Positions 1 through 11,684 of a DNA stretch of 40,838 nucleotides are shown here, piece after piece. The translations under genes and the position numbers were made by a program. Source of the DNA: Helochares maculicollis (lineage: Eukaryota; Arthropoda; Insecta; Coleoptera; Hydrophilidae); the NCBI GenBank assembly GCA_033557835.1, contig JAWQRO010000377.1:1-40838 (forward strand), in the 5' to 3' direction. The stretch's first letter is position 1. The number at the start of each line of letters is the position of its first letter. The notes beneath the pieces are model-generated. The model was not told where the DNA came from, did no database searches, and worked only from the letters and a program-made list of their open reading frames with translations.

Positions 1-102
1 ATGGTTTTCAAGCCACATAATTTTAGGCCAGGTCAGAAATACCCTACTGTACTTAATGTTTATGGTGGTCCAGAAGTTCAACTGGTTTCGAATTCCTTCA
101 AG
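1..102 (+). CDS. DPP9: DPP8/DPP9-like dipeptidyl peptidase, exon a (5' partial)
   Basis: The frame opens at base 1 and reads FKPHNF, KYPTVLNVYGGPEVQLV, the start of the alpha/beta-hydrolase domain of DPP8/DPP9 serine peptidases (family S9B). These cleave X-Pro or X-Ala dipeptides from N-termini, mostly in the cytosol. The exon ends in AAG before a GTAAGA donor at 103, phase 0. The upstream beta-propeller exons lie outside the window, so the ATG at base 1 is probably an internal Met codon and not the start. Identification rests on agreement with the remembered human DPP8/9 C-terminal region; it is strong at family level. Confidence 0.88.
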
Positions 103-2045
103 GTAAGATCTTACCATGTTTTTACAATTTAATCTGGATTGATATAGCTGAATATGATGATTATAAAATTGTTGACATTTTTGAAATATGAAAAATTGTC
201 TGTAAAAAATTGCAATATGTCTTCTTAACAGCATCTTTGTGAAAAGAGACTTGCTATTTGGTAATTATCAGGATAAAACACTAAGGATGTGTCTTGTCTT
301 ATCACGAAATAATGTGTTTCTTTCAGTACAAAGAAATTTGAAATTTTTATTGTCTTTTCAAATTATTTTGTTAACTTTAAATGTATTTCAGCAAACAATA
401 GATTTGCATCCGCTTGAAAAGAAATACTTGTAAAATATTGATTAACATACTGATAAATTTAATGTCACATATAATTATTCTGTAGGCTATTAGTTAAAGA
501 ATACGCATTGGGAACCATCAAATAAAGTACTAATTATATGTAAAATGCAAAAACTGTTAAATATCAAAGTAAGTAAATTGTAAAACAGTTATAAAACAAA
601 TATTTTATTAGCTCTGACATTGAATTTAACATCGAATCTAATAAAAACCTTCTCTTTCCTCTGTGGTTGTGCACTTTCATTTATATGATTTTAGCTACTA
701 TAAAAAGAATGTTTTTTTTTTCTTATTTCAAATTTAATAGATTCAGGTTATTTACATGTTAACAAAAAGGTCTTTCAGTAAAACTTATGCCTCCCTAGTT
801 TAGCAAACTTGCCTAATCATAAATAATAAAATAAATACATGGAAATGAAAGCATTAGTTAAAAGCAACCATTCATGTGCTACTTGTCTTTCCTCTTCCAT
901 CGAAATATATTGGGCTATTAACTGTCTTTGCTTGTCTATATCCATTCTCAATGAGAGGTTTGTTAGTTTGTTGAGGTCCAGCTATTTTAAGCGTAGATAA
1001 GGAGATACTTTGAAATAGCAATAAAATTCCTCTCTTCCGCCAATGACATTATAAGGAATTTTGCCAGTGGCTCTTAACATATATATGTAATTAACATATC
1101 GGTTATTAATTTTTGTTCGTACATTTACCATGTCTTGAATCCATTATTGACTTATTATTCTATTTTGCAGAATTTTATTTTATGATGTAGATAACTTTGT
1201 AAAAATGCAAAAATAATTTGTATACAGATATTACAATATTAGCATTTGAATCTAATCTATTAAGATTATTTTAATTAATTGCAAAATATGGACCACTTGT
1301 TTTTTTATATTTTTGGTATTTTTATGGGCAAATTGACTTTTCTGGATATTAAAATGCTGGTTGAGTTTTTGTGTGAGACATAGTAATACACTCCATTTTA
1401 ATTTATACATTTACAAATGCTTTAAAGGTGTTTTTTTTAATTTTCCATTTTTATCTAAAGGATAAAAATAATACTTAATAATTTTTTGTTTCGAATTTTA
1501 AAGTTGTTGCACATCTTTCTCAGCAATGTTTATATCCACTTAAATTGATAAAATGATTTTCATTTAGATTTACTGTTCTTGTGTGGTAGATAAAATGAAT
1601 TGAAAAAATTCAATAAAATATTGATGTTGAACACTATCAATATATAAGGTGCATTCTAACACAAAGCTATTTTCTAGGAAAATATAGTCTCTTTAGCATT
1701 TTGCTTTAAATTAAGGTTTATTTACTGAATTCTTTGAACAATTAATAGCAATTGTAGATTTTTTGCATTGAATTGCATCTTAAGTTCCTAGAAAACAAAT
1801 TTTTCCTGGAAAGTAAAAAATCCATCCCTGGATTCAGGATATAAAATTGCTACTAAATAACATGTGTGATTTGTGATGCTTAATATAAGAACTTTTGCAA
1901 TAAATTAATATTATAAATTTTACTTTGTAAATTTAACTTGATTCACCTAATATAATTTCAGAGTTTGGTTCACATTACCAAAATGAAATAAAAACCAACT
2001 TTTTTAAAATGTAATTTACAGCTTGCCAATTTGTTATAATTACAG
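103..2045 (+). other. Intron of the DPP8/9-like gene
   Basis: This is an AT-rich phase-0 intron of about 1.9 kb between donor GTAAGA and acceptor TTACAG. I see no conserved coding segment, RNA gene or clear repeat in it. The short ORF near 239-433 has no recognisable motif. Confidence 0.8.
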
Positions 2046-2461
2046 GGAATGCGGCAACTAAGAATGCATATGTTAGCTGCTAGAGGCTATTGTGTAATAG
2101 CGATCGACTCCCGTGGGTCTCAACATCGTGGCTTGCAGTTTGAGAGTCATCTAAAAGACAGAATGGGAACAGTGGAACTCAATGACCAAATAGAAGTGCT
2201 CAAATGGTTGTCTAGTTCACTTGATTACGTTGATATGACCCGAGTAGCCATTCACGGGTGGTCATATGGAGGCTACTTGAGCCTCATGGGTTTAATACAC
2301 TATCCAGATATATTCAAAGTTGCCATAGCAGGAGCACCTGTCACTAGTTGGAATTTATATGACACTGGCTATACTGAACGATATATGGATCTTCCTGAAC
2401 ACAACGCACAAGGATATGTAGAAGGATCAGTGTTGAATTTTATTCACAGACTTCCAGAAGA
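2046..2461 (+). CDS. DPP9: DPP8/DPP9-like dipeptidyl peptidase, catalytic exon b
   Basis: This exon encodes the core of the catalytic domain, from GMRQLRMHMLAARGYCV to HRLPE. It includes DSRGSQHRGL, the nucleophile elbow GWSYGG with catalytic Ser at about 2262-2264, and AGAPVTSWNLYDTGYTERYM, typical of the DPP4/8/9 group. It enters at phase 0 from exon a and leaves at phase 2 at a GTAAGG donor. The 416-base length joins both flanking exons in frame. No frameshift is seen and the active-site serine is intact, so the enzyme is probably functional. Confidence 0.95.
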
Positions 2462-2577
2462 GTAAGGAATTCAATTATATCTGCATGCAAGATTTATCTA
2501 TATATTTAAGAAAAATTTATTTAAGTAACTATACCTAAGTAGGAGGAGTTTAGACTTATCAATTATTTTCCTTTCAG

Positions 2578-2782
2578 AGAAAATCGTCTTTTAATAATCC
2601 ATGGGTTAATAGATGAAAACGTCCATTTTTATCACACTAGCCAATTGATCAGTGGAATGGTGAAAGCGGGGAAACCGTACCAGCTTCAAATATATCCAAA
2701 CGAAAGGCACTCACTTCGGCATTTGGACGCTAGCAAACATTACGAAACCACTCTGTTATCCTTTCTTCAGAATAATTTGTAG
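2578..2782 (+). CDS. DPP9: DPP8/DPP9-like dipeptidyl peptidase, terminal exon c
   Basis: The exon starts after a CTTTCAG acceptor and continues NRLLIIHGLIDENVHF, where the Asp of IDEN (codon at about 2612-2614) is the expected catalytic acid. It then reads AGKPYQLQIYPNERHS, where His (codon at about 2708-2710) completes the triad. The protein ends SFLQNNL with TAG at 2780-2782. As I recall them, the human DPP8/9 tails run several residues past this point, so the C-terminus is slightly short. The spacing of Ser, Asp and His fits the family. Confidence 0.94.
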
Positions 2783-3072
2783 ACTATTATTTGTGTGTTT
2801 TAGATTTTTTCCAGAGACTCGAATAGATATTAACAAATCTTACATAATTTTTACGATGCTAAAAGTGCAATATCTTTGCGTTCACTTGACTTTTAACCTA
2901 CATTCAATTTGCCCCTTCCAAAATTCTTCTTAGCTAGATTTTAAGTTAAATTTATTTTTTAATATCTTGTGATAATTCTAAAAGAAATTTTAGCAAGAAC
3001 AGATTGAGACAAGCAAAATTGTTTTGTAAATAATGTCGTAGGTTTTAACTTATATTTATTTATTATATTAAT

Positions 3073-3078
3073 AATAAA
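3073..3078 (+). terminator. Polyadenylation signal of the DPP8/9-like gene
   Basis: An AATAAA hexamer lies about 290 bases past the stop codon. The 3' UTR is therefore inferred to run from 2783 to about 3095. Position and spacing support the call, but cleavage was not observed. Confidence 0.6.
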
Positions 3079-3099
3079 AATTAACAGTTAAAAATGTGT

Positions 3100-5089
3100 T
3101 AGCATTTTATTGTTTAATTCGTATTTTGTTTTTGATTTTAGAAAAGTAATATCTATTTTTTTATTTAAATTCTAGGTTACCCTATTCTAGAATAGAGTCT
3201 TGTTTTCAAGATATTCAATGCAAAGCAATGCAATAAGATACAGTTTAAATATCACAGGTATTCTGTGATTTTAAAATCAAATAAATAGTCACTCGTAAGC
3301 AGCTGTAGATTAGAGCATTTTCGAATAATTGTGAACTGTAATATTAAAAGGTTTCAACGTCAAGATGAACGTCTTTTTGAATGTTTTGTACACCTACTTT
3401 TAAGGCGATGCGTTCCTGCAGAACTAACAGTATTAAATCTGTATAATCATAGCCTACTCCTGATTATTTTTTGTAGTGCCAGAAGAAGGACTAATATAAT
3501 TTTACAGGAGATTAATTAATTAAATATTATTTCCAATTAAAATTTAAATTAGTCCTTCATGTTTGTATCGCTAAACCGCAGTCCAAAGTTTAAGCAGTTT
3601 GAAGTTGCATGTTTCATTATTATCAAAACATGGGAAATTTGTTATCTTAGCTCTGTTTATAAAAATTAACATGAAGATACGGCAGTAATTTGTAAAACCA
3701 GAAAATTTGTATATACACTAAAAATAATAGTGCTTTTTAATTATTAATTATTGTAAAATAATTATTTAACAATAATTTATATGAGATTTCTTATAAATAA
3801 ACTAATTGTTTTTTTTCTGTAGTGTTTTGTTTGTTAATGCCACACATAAGGCTTTATGTTCTTCGAATATGTAAACTAGTCCAACTAAATTATGCAACAA
3901 TTATTTGGAATTTCTGAGAGATATTTATAAGAATGGTATAAATTTATAATTATCCGATTAAAGGTAGCATTTTTGTGGCGAAATCTTAGATTCTCGCTGC
4001 TTGAAATTTTTCAGTTTGAGGCTTGCAATCTAATTAAATTAAAATAAGATTATATTGCCTTACAGTTTAGTAAAGCAACATCGTCTTTTTGCAGAGAAAG
4101 TATTAAAGGAGCCTTCCAGCAAAAGAGTAAATGTAGAACTGATAGAGTTGTATGTGCCTATTATATACATCAGAACCTTTGGTTTTTTCTACAAGTGGGC
4201 TCTGATATCCAGTCACACTTTTCAGATCTTCAAATAAATTTGCTAAGACTTTGTATTGCAAGACTCAGCAGTGTCTTCAATACAGTTGATTCAAGCTTCC
4301 CTCTCAACAAAGAGAATCAAAAGTCAGCTATGAGATATCAATCTTAACATAATGAAGCTAAATTCTTAGAGTCCTGTAATCAAATTGAAAATTTTGCATA
4401 GATTGACCATGAAGGTAACTACTGACATTTATTTATTCTACATATTAAAAACATTTCTGCGATTGAGCAGAAAAACTTACTTGGTAAACCCTTTTTTAGC
4501 TATGGCTCAACTCACAAAAGTTAATTGAGATTAGATGCACTGAAAAAATTGCTAAACAGTTTTAAAGAGATACAATTAAAATTGATTTTTATTGTTCTAT
4601 TAAAAAAAGCAGCAAACATGCAAACGGATCGACGATCTCATGACTTTTTAGAATTACCCTTAAATATTAATTTCAAAATAAAATCATAAAAGTATATTAT
4701 GAGAAAATCCAGAAAACCTAACCGCTATCGTATGAATTAGCCAAGAAAATAAATTATAGCAACCCTAGAAGGTAAACTGAATATTAAAGCAAGCAAAAAT
4801 CGTGAAAGTTAAAATAATCTCCAAAAAATCTTGATGATGATAAACAATATAGCACTGCTGGATCATTTCTTAGAAATAAGTATTTGAAACAAATACTAAA
4901 ATTTCTGAAAAATTATATTATTTCATAACGGATATATCATATCGAAAATTAAAACTAAAATTTAAAAGTGACACTATAAGAATAACAACCAAATTTTGGA
5001 AAAATGTTGAAGGGAAATGGTAAAATGAAATTTGTAGAAAATGTTGAAGAGTAATCACACTACAAACTCAGCAAAATTAGTTTTGTATG
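3100..5089. other. Intergenic stretch, nothing recognised
   Basis: This AT-rich sequence has only short ORFs without known motifs. I found no convincing gene, RNA or repeat boundary. Confidence 0.6.
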
Positions 5090-5347
5090 TGTTGTGTCCT
5101 ATGGGGTCGCTGAAGGGAGAGGGTGGCGTCCCTACCACTTCTCATAGGTTAGGGGTAGAGATAGATTTAGTTCTAAGTTTAAGAGTCTAAGAGCAAGTGC
5201 TAAGTATGCAATTGTAAAGCATAGTAATAAGTTATTTGTAAGCCCTTGTACATACCATTGAGAAGTGATTAAATACATTAATATACAGTCCACATATTAT
5301 TATTGGCTTGATCGTATTAACGCGCATGAGGTGCATAATTTCGATCC
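5090..5347 (+). repeat. Dispersed repeat, copy A (solo-LTR-like)
   Basis: This stretch of about 258 bases is clearly related to 39699-39946. Shared blocks include the start TGTTG-G-CCTAT, a CCC-ACCAC-TTCTCATAG segment, TAGTAATAAGTT-like and TTGTA-GCCCTTGTAC blocks, a GTATTAACGCGCATGA block, and an ending near CGATCC. The TGTTG start suggests a solo LTR, but I found neither a clear CA end nor a certain target-site duplication. A SINE or MITE cannot be excluded. Confidence 0.65.
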
Positions 5348-6067
5348 TTGCCTCATTTTGGTCTTCCAACCGGATAAAACATTTTGTTTCTTTAAGTGTA
5401 GTGCCAAGCAATTTATAAACTTCTCCAGCTCTTTCCGAAACTGAGATACTAAAATGCATAAGCTTTTTGGAAGAGTTTTCAAAAAGTATTAGTCGGCTAT
5501 TATGCCGCTACTATTTCTAAATCTTTTTCTCAACAACTAAATGCTTCTTTTAGAAGATCAGTCTTCCCGGATTAGTTGGGATATTTGAGCATCGAAGCAG
5601 CATTCTCTCAGCTATCCCGATTGTGAGGAGGCTGATAATGTTTCCCTTTGGGTGTGGTCTAACAAAAAAGACTTACTGGCTATACAGATGAGATATTTGT
5701 AATCCCAACTATATGATTTTATACGTCACGTCTGGGTCCTCTTGCCTTAAGTCTACATTTCAAACAGTTTGTCTTTCAAATAGCTTGTCAAACCTTTTGG
5801 CATGGAAATTATCATCCTTGGGTAAAAATATTCAGCAACTGGCATGGAGGCAGCTTCAAAGCAAACATTTTTCACGTTAGAGTTTAGTTGAAGAGTTTGT
5901 AGAAAATTTACTGTAGTTCGCGCTCGCTCTCGCTCATAATAACAAATTTACCATCATAGCAAACTATTTTAATGTTACCAAGTGACAATTTGTATCCTTT
6001 GCTGCGTTTGCAATTTGGTTTGGGAACCTGTTTTGTTAAACGGCAGTTGATTATTTTATCTCTGCTG
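5348..6067. other. Intergenic stretch next to repeat copy A, nothing recognised
   Basis: No gene or known motif could be assigned. Short minus-strand ORFs at 5232-5482 overlap the repeat and are not supported as genes. A (CGCTCT)-like run near 5919-5937 is low complexity. Confidence 0.5.
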
Positions 6068-6290
6068 TTAATTGGTCGTTGAGTCACATTTAAGCGGTTG
6101 TATTTGTGTTGAGTTCTTGATGAGTGGATTCAGTTTATCCCAGACTATTTTGAAAATGGTTTTCAACTTTGCATCGTCAAACGCTTCAGTGAAATTTATG
6201 AAGCACATTACCCTTGCTTTTTAATTGCAATTGCTTTCTGTATATGATGTATTATATCCAAAGCCTCTTATTCCTAAGGCCTTTAAGTTC
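6068..6290 (-). pseudogene. Decayed non-LTR retrotransposon reverse-transcriptase fragment
   Basis: On the minus strand, 6211-6068 reads VMCFINFTEAFDDAKLKTIF and then runs to a stop. This matches reverse-transcriptase palm motif A (F-I/V-D-F-x-K-A-F-D), with the first Asp changed to Asn. Just upstream, in a shifted frame, DIIHHIQKAIAIKKQG resembles the helix that precedes motif A in LINE-type enzymes. The frameshift and stops show that it is dead. The clade is not determinable. Confidence 0.5.
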
Positions 6291-9200
6291 TTCGGATAAA
6301 TTGATGCGCACAAAATTGAGCTCTCTTAATATCCTTATATCTTCATAATTTGCTTTAATAATCATATTTCCCGACAGTTTTTAGGATAATTTATCGTCCG
6401 GGTTCAATATTTATAATGTGATAATTCTCTTTATTTAGTAAGATATCTATTTGGGTGCTAGTATTTTTTTGAATAATTTAGTGAGTTCTAATAATTGTGG
6501 TTTCCAATATTACAGAAGGTCGTTGGGAATATCATCTATGCATGCGTTCTTTATAGTTTTGATCTTTGTGACTAACTCTGTTGTTGTATTGATCGATATT
6601 AACTAAGTTTTACTTTTGCGTGTTTCCAATTAGTGGCTCTTCCATATTGATTCATTTGCCAGCTGCTTTATATGTTTCTTAGAAGTCTGTCTATTTCTAA
6701 CTTTTCGACTGTTTTCTGGTGATTTCAATGTTTGTGTGGGCAGAAAGTGAGTCTTAGCTCTAAGTGAATTTATTTGTTCTTTTAGTTCCAGAACATAAAC
6801 ATAATTTCTTTTCTCAATGAAGATTGGTCATATTTTTCTTTGTCGTTTTTTTCTCATAACCATGCTCGCCATCGCGCCTTACTATTGCGAAAGTGGTCTT
6901 TTGATCATTCAACAAATATTGGTTTCATGTCAGATATTTTGCTCACTTCACTTTGCAAGCCTCTTTTGTCGGAGCATGAAACTGACACGTTGGGCTAATT
7001 AATCCACCACCGCACAAAAGGAAACTGTTTTAGTTATTTTATATATGTAAATAAATTACCGTAAATAAAAAATGTCCATTAACAACATGTCCTTTCAGCG
7101 TTGAAAATGTTAAAATATTGTAGTGTAGGCGATCCTCAACTCTAAGAACGAAATGCAGCCTTGTGTTTTAACGGACTCAACTACAATAAATTTTGCTAGT
7201 AGCGACAAGGAAATGGCATTCGTAGTCACCATTACGGATGTTTAGGAGTTAACTTGCTGCAACATTCAGTCCGTTCGTGAAAGTAATTGCAGGGGTCGTA
7301 AGAACAGTAATCATCACTAACGGCTACAGTAGGTAACAGGAAAGCCTCTTCTATTACAAGATCCAAGCAAGACAGAAAGCAGACTTAGTGCAGTTCTATG
7401 ACCGAGGAGATAGTTAGGGCATTAATCGATGTAAAATATAAATAATTAAATATTGTAATATATGGCAATAGTAGGTAGTACAACAAGCTAATAAATAAGA
7501 AAAAGCGGCATTTTTATGGTAGATTAAGTAAAAAACCTCTGTGGAGCTCGCAACAATATAATACCTATACGCTAGTGATAAAGAAAATACACTAGAAACA
7601 GGAAACGAATTTTACAGTATTTTGTACTAGACCAAGTTTATCGAAATAAATCGAAGTCGCCTCTATACATTTTCGTTTGCGTTAGATTATTCACACAGGT
7701 TTCGTTTTCAACATTCACTTGTATTTTGAATGCTTCTCTAAAATATTCAGATACTTGAGATAATTGAAGTTTTTACAAGATAAGATTTAATTCGTTTAAA
7801 AATATGGTTTAATTCACTTTGCACTGATCACACAGTATACACCTAATGCAGAATAAAATATAATAAAGAATGTGATTCAGTTTATTACATAACAAATTCA
7901 TTTAACTGGGTAAGAATTTACTTTGTTTCAATTATCACAAGAACAGGCTTACTCAAAGTCGTTGCAATTATTCCTTAAAACAAGTTGAACGAATACAAAT
8001 TTATATTATAATTTAATTTGTCTATAAAGTCGAAAATTAGAAATGCAATGAAATCAATTTTTTTATAAATAATCTAGATAATAAAGAGATATGGTTACAT
8101 TTATATCAATTTCATTTAATTTAATAGTTCAAACGATTAGTAAAATTAATGATGCATAAACCACAAGATCATTTTATTTTATTATGCAGGAAAAATTGGT
8201 ACATCAATGCGGGTGGCTGCTGATGACTGACCTATTAAAATAAAACGGAAATGCTACCCCTATTTAATTTCGACCTTGATATTATCTACGGTTATTGTAA
8301 TTTAATGAATCCAAAACTACAGTTCAGCTCTTTTATCAGATGGTTTCTAACAATACTGTCACAGATTCACGTCTAAAAATAAGCCGCATAGCATATTTAG
8401 TTTTTTTAGCAGATGAAGGTCATTTTATTTACACGTAATGTGATATAGGACGAAAGGAGAAAAATATAATTGTGTGGCTAATTATTAAATCACACCACTA
8501 TGTACAGTGGCTGTCACAATTAAGTGAGTTACATTTATGAAGCAATATGTACACCCTTGTTGAAATAATTGAAGTTCTTCAAAATGTTTAAGAGGACATT
8601 TAAGACCTTCCCGGATAATATCCGGATAAACCTGATGCGGTTAGTACCTACTAAAAACATAGAACAAGATTTTTAATAGGTAGGAACACGAAATTTCACA
8701 TGTCAAGCAAATTATGCCCTAATTTGCATTTCTATCGGACTCATGCAACTAAATAATTATACAAAAAATATGAGTTTATGAGAAATTAATGTTTATAGGT
8801 AGCTTGCTTGTTTCCACAAACGGAAACACATAATGATAAGATATCAACCTTTTTTAATGCTAATGTATTTTTCGATTGGTATCTCATATAACGTAAAAGT
8901 TATCTGTGGAAGCAGTTTAAACAAATAGTGCCTATATTGCCGTTTTAACAACGCGTAGAATTCAGGACCGTCACATTAATTGCTCGATATTTTATTATCG
9001 TTAATAATAACGTAAGGCCTGTCTATTGCGTTTCTAATCAAACAGAACGACAGCAGCAATAAAAAAATTAATGATGCGTCGCAAAAATAACTGTTGATCT
9101 TGAAATTATGTGACCTCCAAGTTTCATCTGAACTTTCACGGATTCGGTAAAATTAGGTGCTTTCTCAATCCAGAACCGTATGTACCTATGTCCGCGATTT

Positions 9201-9300
9201 TAGCAGATCTTTACGCGTGCTAGTCCTACTGAAAATTCACTTCAATTTGGCAATTCATTGTATGAACACGAAGAATTGTAACGCGTTTTGTAATGCCTCA
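6291..9300. other. Intergenic stretch upstream of the acyltransferase gene
   Basis: No coding exon, RNA gene or repeat is recognised here. The block may hold upstream regulatory DNA for the gene that follows, but no element can be assigned by eye. Confidence 0.5.
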
Positions 9301-9335
9301 TATAAATAGGCGGGTTGGTATGAGGTCAATATATT
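9301..9335 (+). promoter_or_regulatory. TATA-box core promoter of the acyltransferase gene
   Basis: TATAAATAGGCGGG at 9301 is a near-consensus TATA box. It is followed about 27 bases downstream by GGTCAATAT, which resembles an insect initiator around 9327-9329. A possible 5' UTR donor (GTAAGC at 9364) and an excellent acceptor (TTATTTTTAG ending at 9730) would join a short leader to the first coding exon. This is inference from motif spacing. Confidence 0.5.
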
Positions 9336-9748
9336 TACAGCCGGTTCTGGCCATCCGCGTCCCGTAAGCGCGCCCAAAGGGGGGGAGCGAATAATTTAAA
9401 ATTTTTGTCGAGTAAAACAGGAACCTTGATGGTAAAAGTGAGATTTACAGACACTCGTGTGGCGTCTTGAACGCACAAAACGCGACTTTACAGGAGACAT
9501 GTGAACTAATCTATTTAATTATGCTTTTTGTCACGTGTTACTATTTTTAAATATACATATTTTTGTTTGCATTTTATTGGATACCGAATGAGGTGAGTTC
9601 ATTACGAATGAACCGTTATATTTACCATAAAATTCTTACTGTCACCAGTAACGATGAATTTATCTAATCTGTGTTTACTATATATACAATACCTCGACCG
9701 AAGAAATTTTACCTATTTAATTATTTTTAGATACGCTATAGTTTCACC

Positions 9749-9797
9749 ATGTATGCTTTATTAAGCTTCGGAATATTCGCCATCATCCTGTATATAA
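9749..9797 (+). CDS. DGAT2/MOGAT-family acyltransferase, upstream mini-exon
   Basis: ATG in the context CACCATG opens a short exon encoding a hydrophobic leader, MYALLSFGIFAIILYI, before an ideal GTAAGT donor. It leaves phase 1 (base A). The next exon begins with GT at 10806, giving a Ser codon, and stays in frame with the acyltransferase. The full model is then 361 residues; starting at the ATG at 10811 instead gives 343. The leader would add a membrane segment. The call depends on phase fit and splice quality and needs a transcript. Confidence 0.55.
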
Positions 9798-10805
9798 GTA
9801 AGTAAACAAAGTCGCTATACTATCAACAAATTAAATATAACGATTATTATAACAAATTAGTTAATTACTTTGTGATAACGCTTTATCTAAATGTCAATTG
9901 AATTACAGCTTAAAAAAACAAAGACAATCTTAATCAAATAAACTTGCTATATATAAATAATTTATGCTTGTGGCTAATTTATATGGAATATTATTAAAAT
10001 CTGCTAATTATTTAATATTCATTATTATTACATGGAATCGAATATCTTCGAGATTAAATTAATAATTTATACGAGCAAATCAGAAGTACCAATGTCAAGT
10101 AATTTCAAATTCCCTACATTCAAAATCTGCAATGAGCCTGCCCCTTGTGGCGCTAAATTTGAATTATGACTAATCCTATTGAAAAAATTTAAAGGAAAAA
10201 CGAAACACCGGATTATATTCTAAACTTTAGGGTGAAAGTCCACAAAATAAATGACAAGTGGGCGTTTTACAGCAATTTCAAGCTAAATTACACAAGTAAA
10301 TGTTTTATTACATACAACATAACTATATAATCATTCAGCACTTGAACTTTATCACAAAGCAATTTGCTAATGAGTTTGAAGAGCAGCAAAAACTTGATAA
10401 AACAATATCTCCCGTGTGATTGAATTGCATTTTTTGTGTTAAATAAAACTGAATTTTCGGTTTTAATTGAATAAACATGGAGTTGTTGCACAGTAAGTTT
10501 TTATAATTAATTCAAATGCTGCAGTTATACTTCACACAAAACCTAATATGTACACTTTCAATATTAACTGGCTGTGGGATTTAGCAGTTTAGTCATTGAA
10601 GTATTTGTTCAAAATAAGTGCTAATATATGTGTATTAAATAGTGAAATTTAAAAAGAAACATGCTCATCTTCATGTTTAAAAAAAAACGTACTGATAGAG
10701 ATTATGCTTTTTTCAAAAAATTGCAAGATTTGCTAGACTTCTATTGATCCAATTTACAAATATTTTTGTTATAATTTTGTATATTAACCGTTTCTATTAC
10801 CACAG
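9798..10805 (+). other. Intron between mini-exon and main acyltransferase exon
   Basis: An AT-rich phase-1 intron of about 1 kb runs from GTAAGT to ACCACAG. Nothing else is recognised in it. Alternatively it is upstream sequence if the gene starts at 10811. Confidence 0.5.
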
Positions 10806-11684
10806 GTGTGATGGAACTCCTCGGAGTAGAATTCGCCCCTATTAACATACCTCTAAATAGAAGGCTCCAAACCCTAGCAGCAGCCACATGGTTCGTCACC
10901 ATGGCTTTTGGTGGCTTCATTTGCCTACTCTTTGCCTTATACTTGATCGTATTTTCACCAATATGGTCAGGAGTACTTCTCTATGTTGTTTGGGCCTGGA
11001 CTATCGATAAGGACGCTTGTGAGCGCGGTGGAAGACGTGTCAAGTGGGTACGAAGTTGGCTTTGGTGGAAATACCTAAAGGAATATTTTCCTTTAAAATT
11101 GGAACGAGTGCCATGGGTGGAATTAGACCCCAAACGAAACTACCTCTTCTGTGCTTTTCCTCACGGTATGCTTTCCACTGGACCATTCGCTGCTTTTGGC
11201 ACCGAATATGGAGGATTTAATGACTTGTTCCCACACCACACCCCATACGTCTGCACTCTTTCCCAACATTTCCAAATGCCATTCTTTCGTGAGCTAGCGT
11301 ATTCGTTAGGAGGCATTAACGCTTCTGCAAAATCAATCAATTATGTTCTAAGTAGACCTGATGGTGGTAAAGTTGCTGTTTTGATGGTTGGAGGTGCAGC
11401 AGAAGCATTCAATTGCAAGCCTGGTCAGTATAAACTGGTGCTCAAAAATAGAAAAGGATTTTGTAAGCTCGCACTTCAAAATGGTTCTCCGTTAGTGCCT
11501 GTCTTTTCCTTCGGGGAAACAGACGTTTTTAATCAAGTTGAAAACCCAGAAGGGTCCACTATCCGCAATATACAAGAGTGGTTAAAGAAGAGGATAGCTT
11601 TAGCCCCTGCTATTCCACTAGGACGTGGCTTCTTCCAATATAACTATGGGATAGTGCCTCATAGGAAACCAGTTACTACAGTTG
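10806..11684 (+). CDS. DGAT2/MOGAT-family acyltransferase, main exon
   Basis: This exon encodes most of an ER-membrane monoacylglycerol or diacylglycerol acyltransferase, which uses acyl-CoA to build di- or triacylglycerol. VEFAPINIPLNRRLQTLA near the N-terminus is very MOGAT2-like. A hydrophobic hairpin follows (FGGFICLLFALYLIVF and VLLYVVWAW). Next come KYLKEYFPLKL, ELDPKRNYLF, the active-site region FPHGMLSTG (family HPHG with its first His replaced by Phe), MVGGAAEAF, LVLKNRKGFCKLAL, PLVPVFSFGE and GRGFFQYNYGIVPHRKPVTTV. It ends phase 1 at a GTATGT donor. Whether the preferred acceptor is mono- or diacylglycerol cannot be told from sequence. Confidence 0.94.

Noticed and set aside
4055..4237. 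Short plus-strand ORF with a possible coding look
   Set aside because: No motif, no splice partners and no conserved pattern; probably random.
5232..5482. Minus-strand ORFs thought to be retroelement gag next to repeat copy A
   Set aside because: They run into the repeat on the wrong strand for an LTR-gag order and show no gag motif or zinc knuckle.
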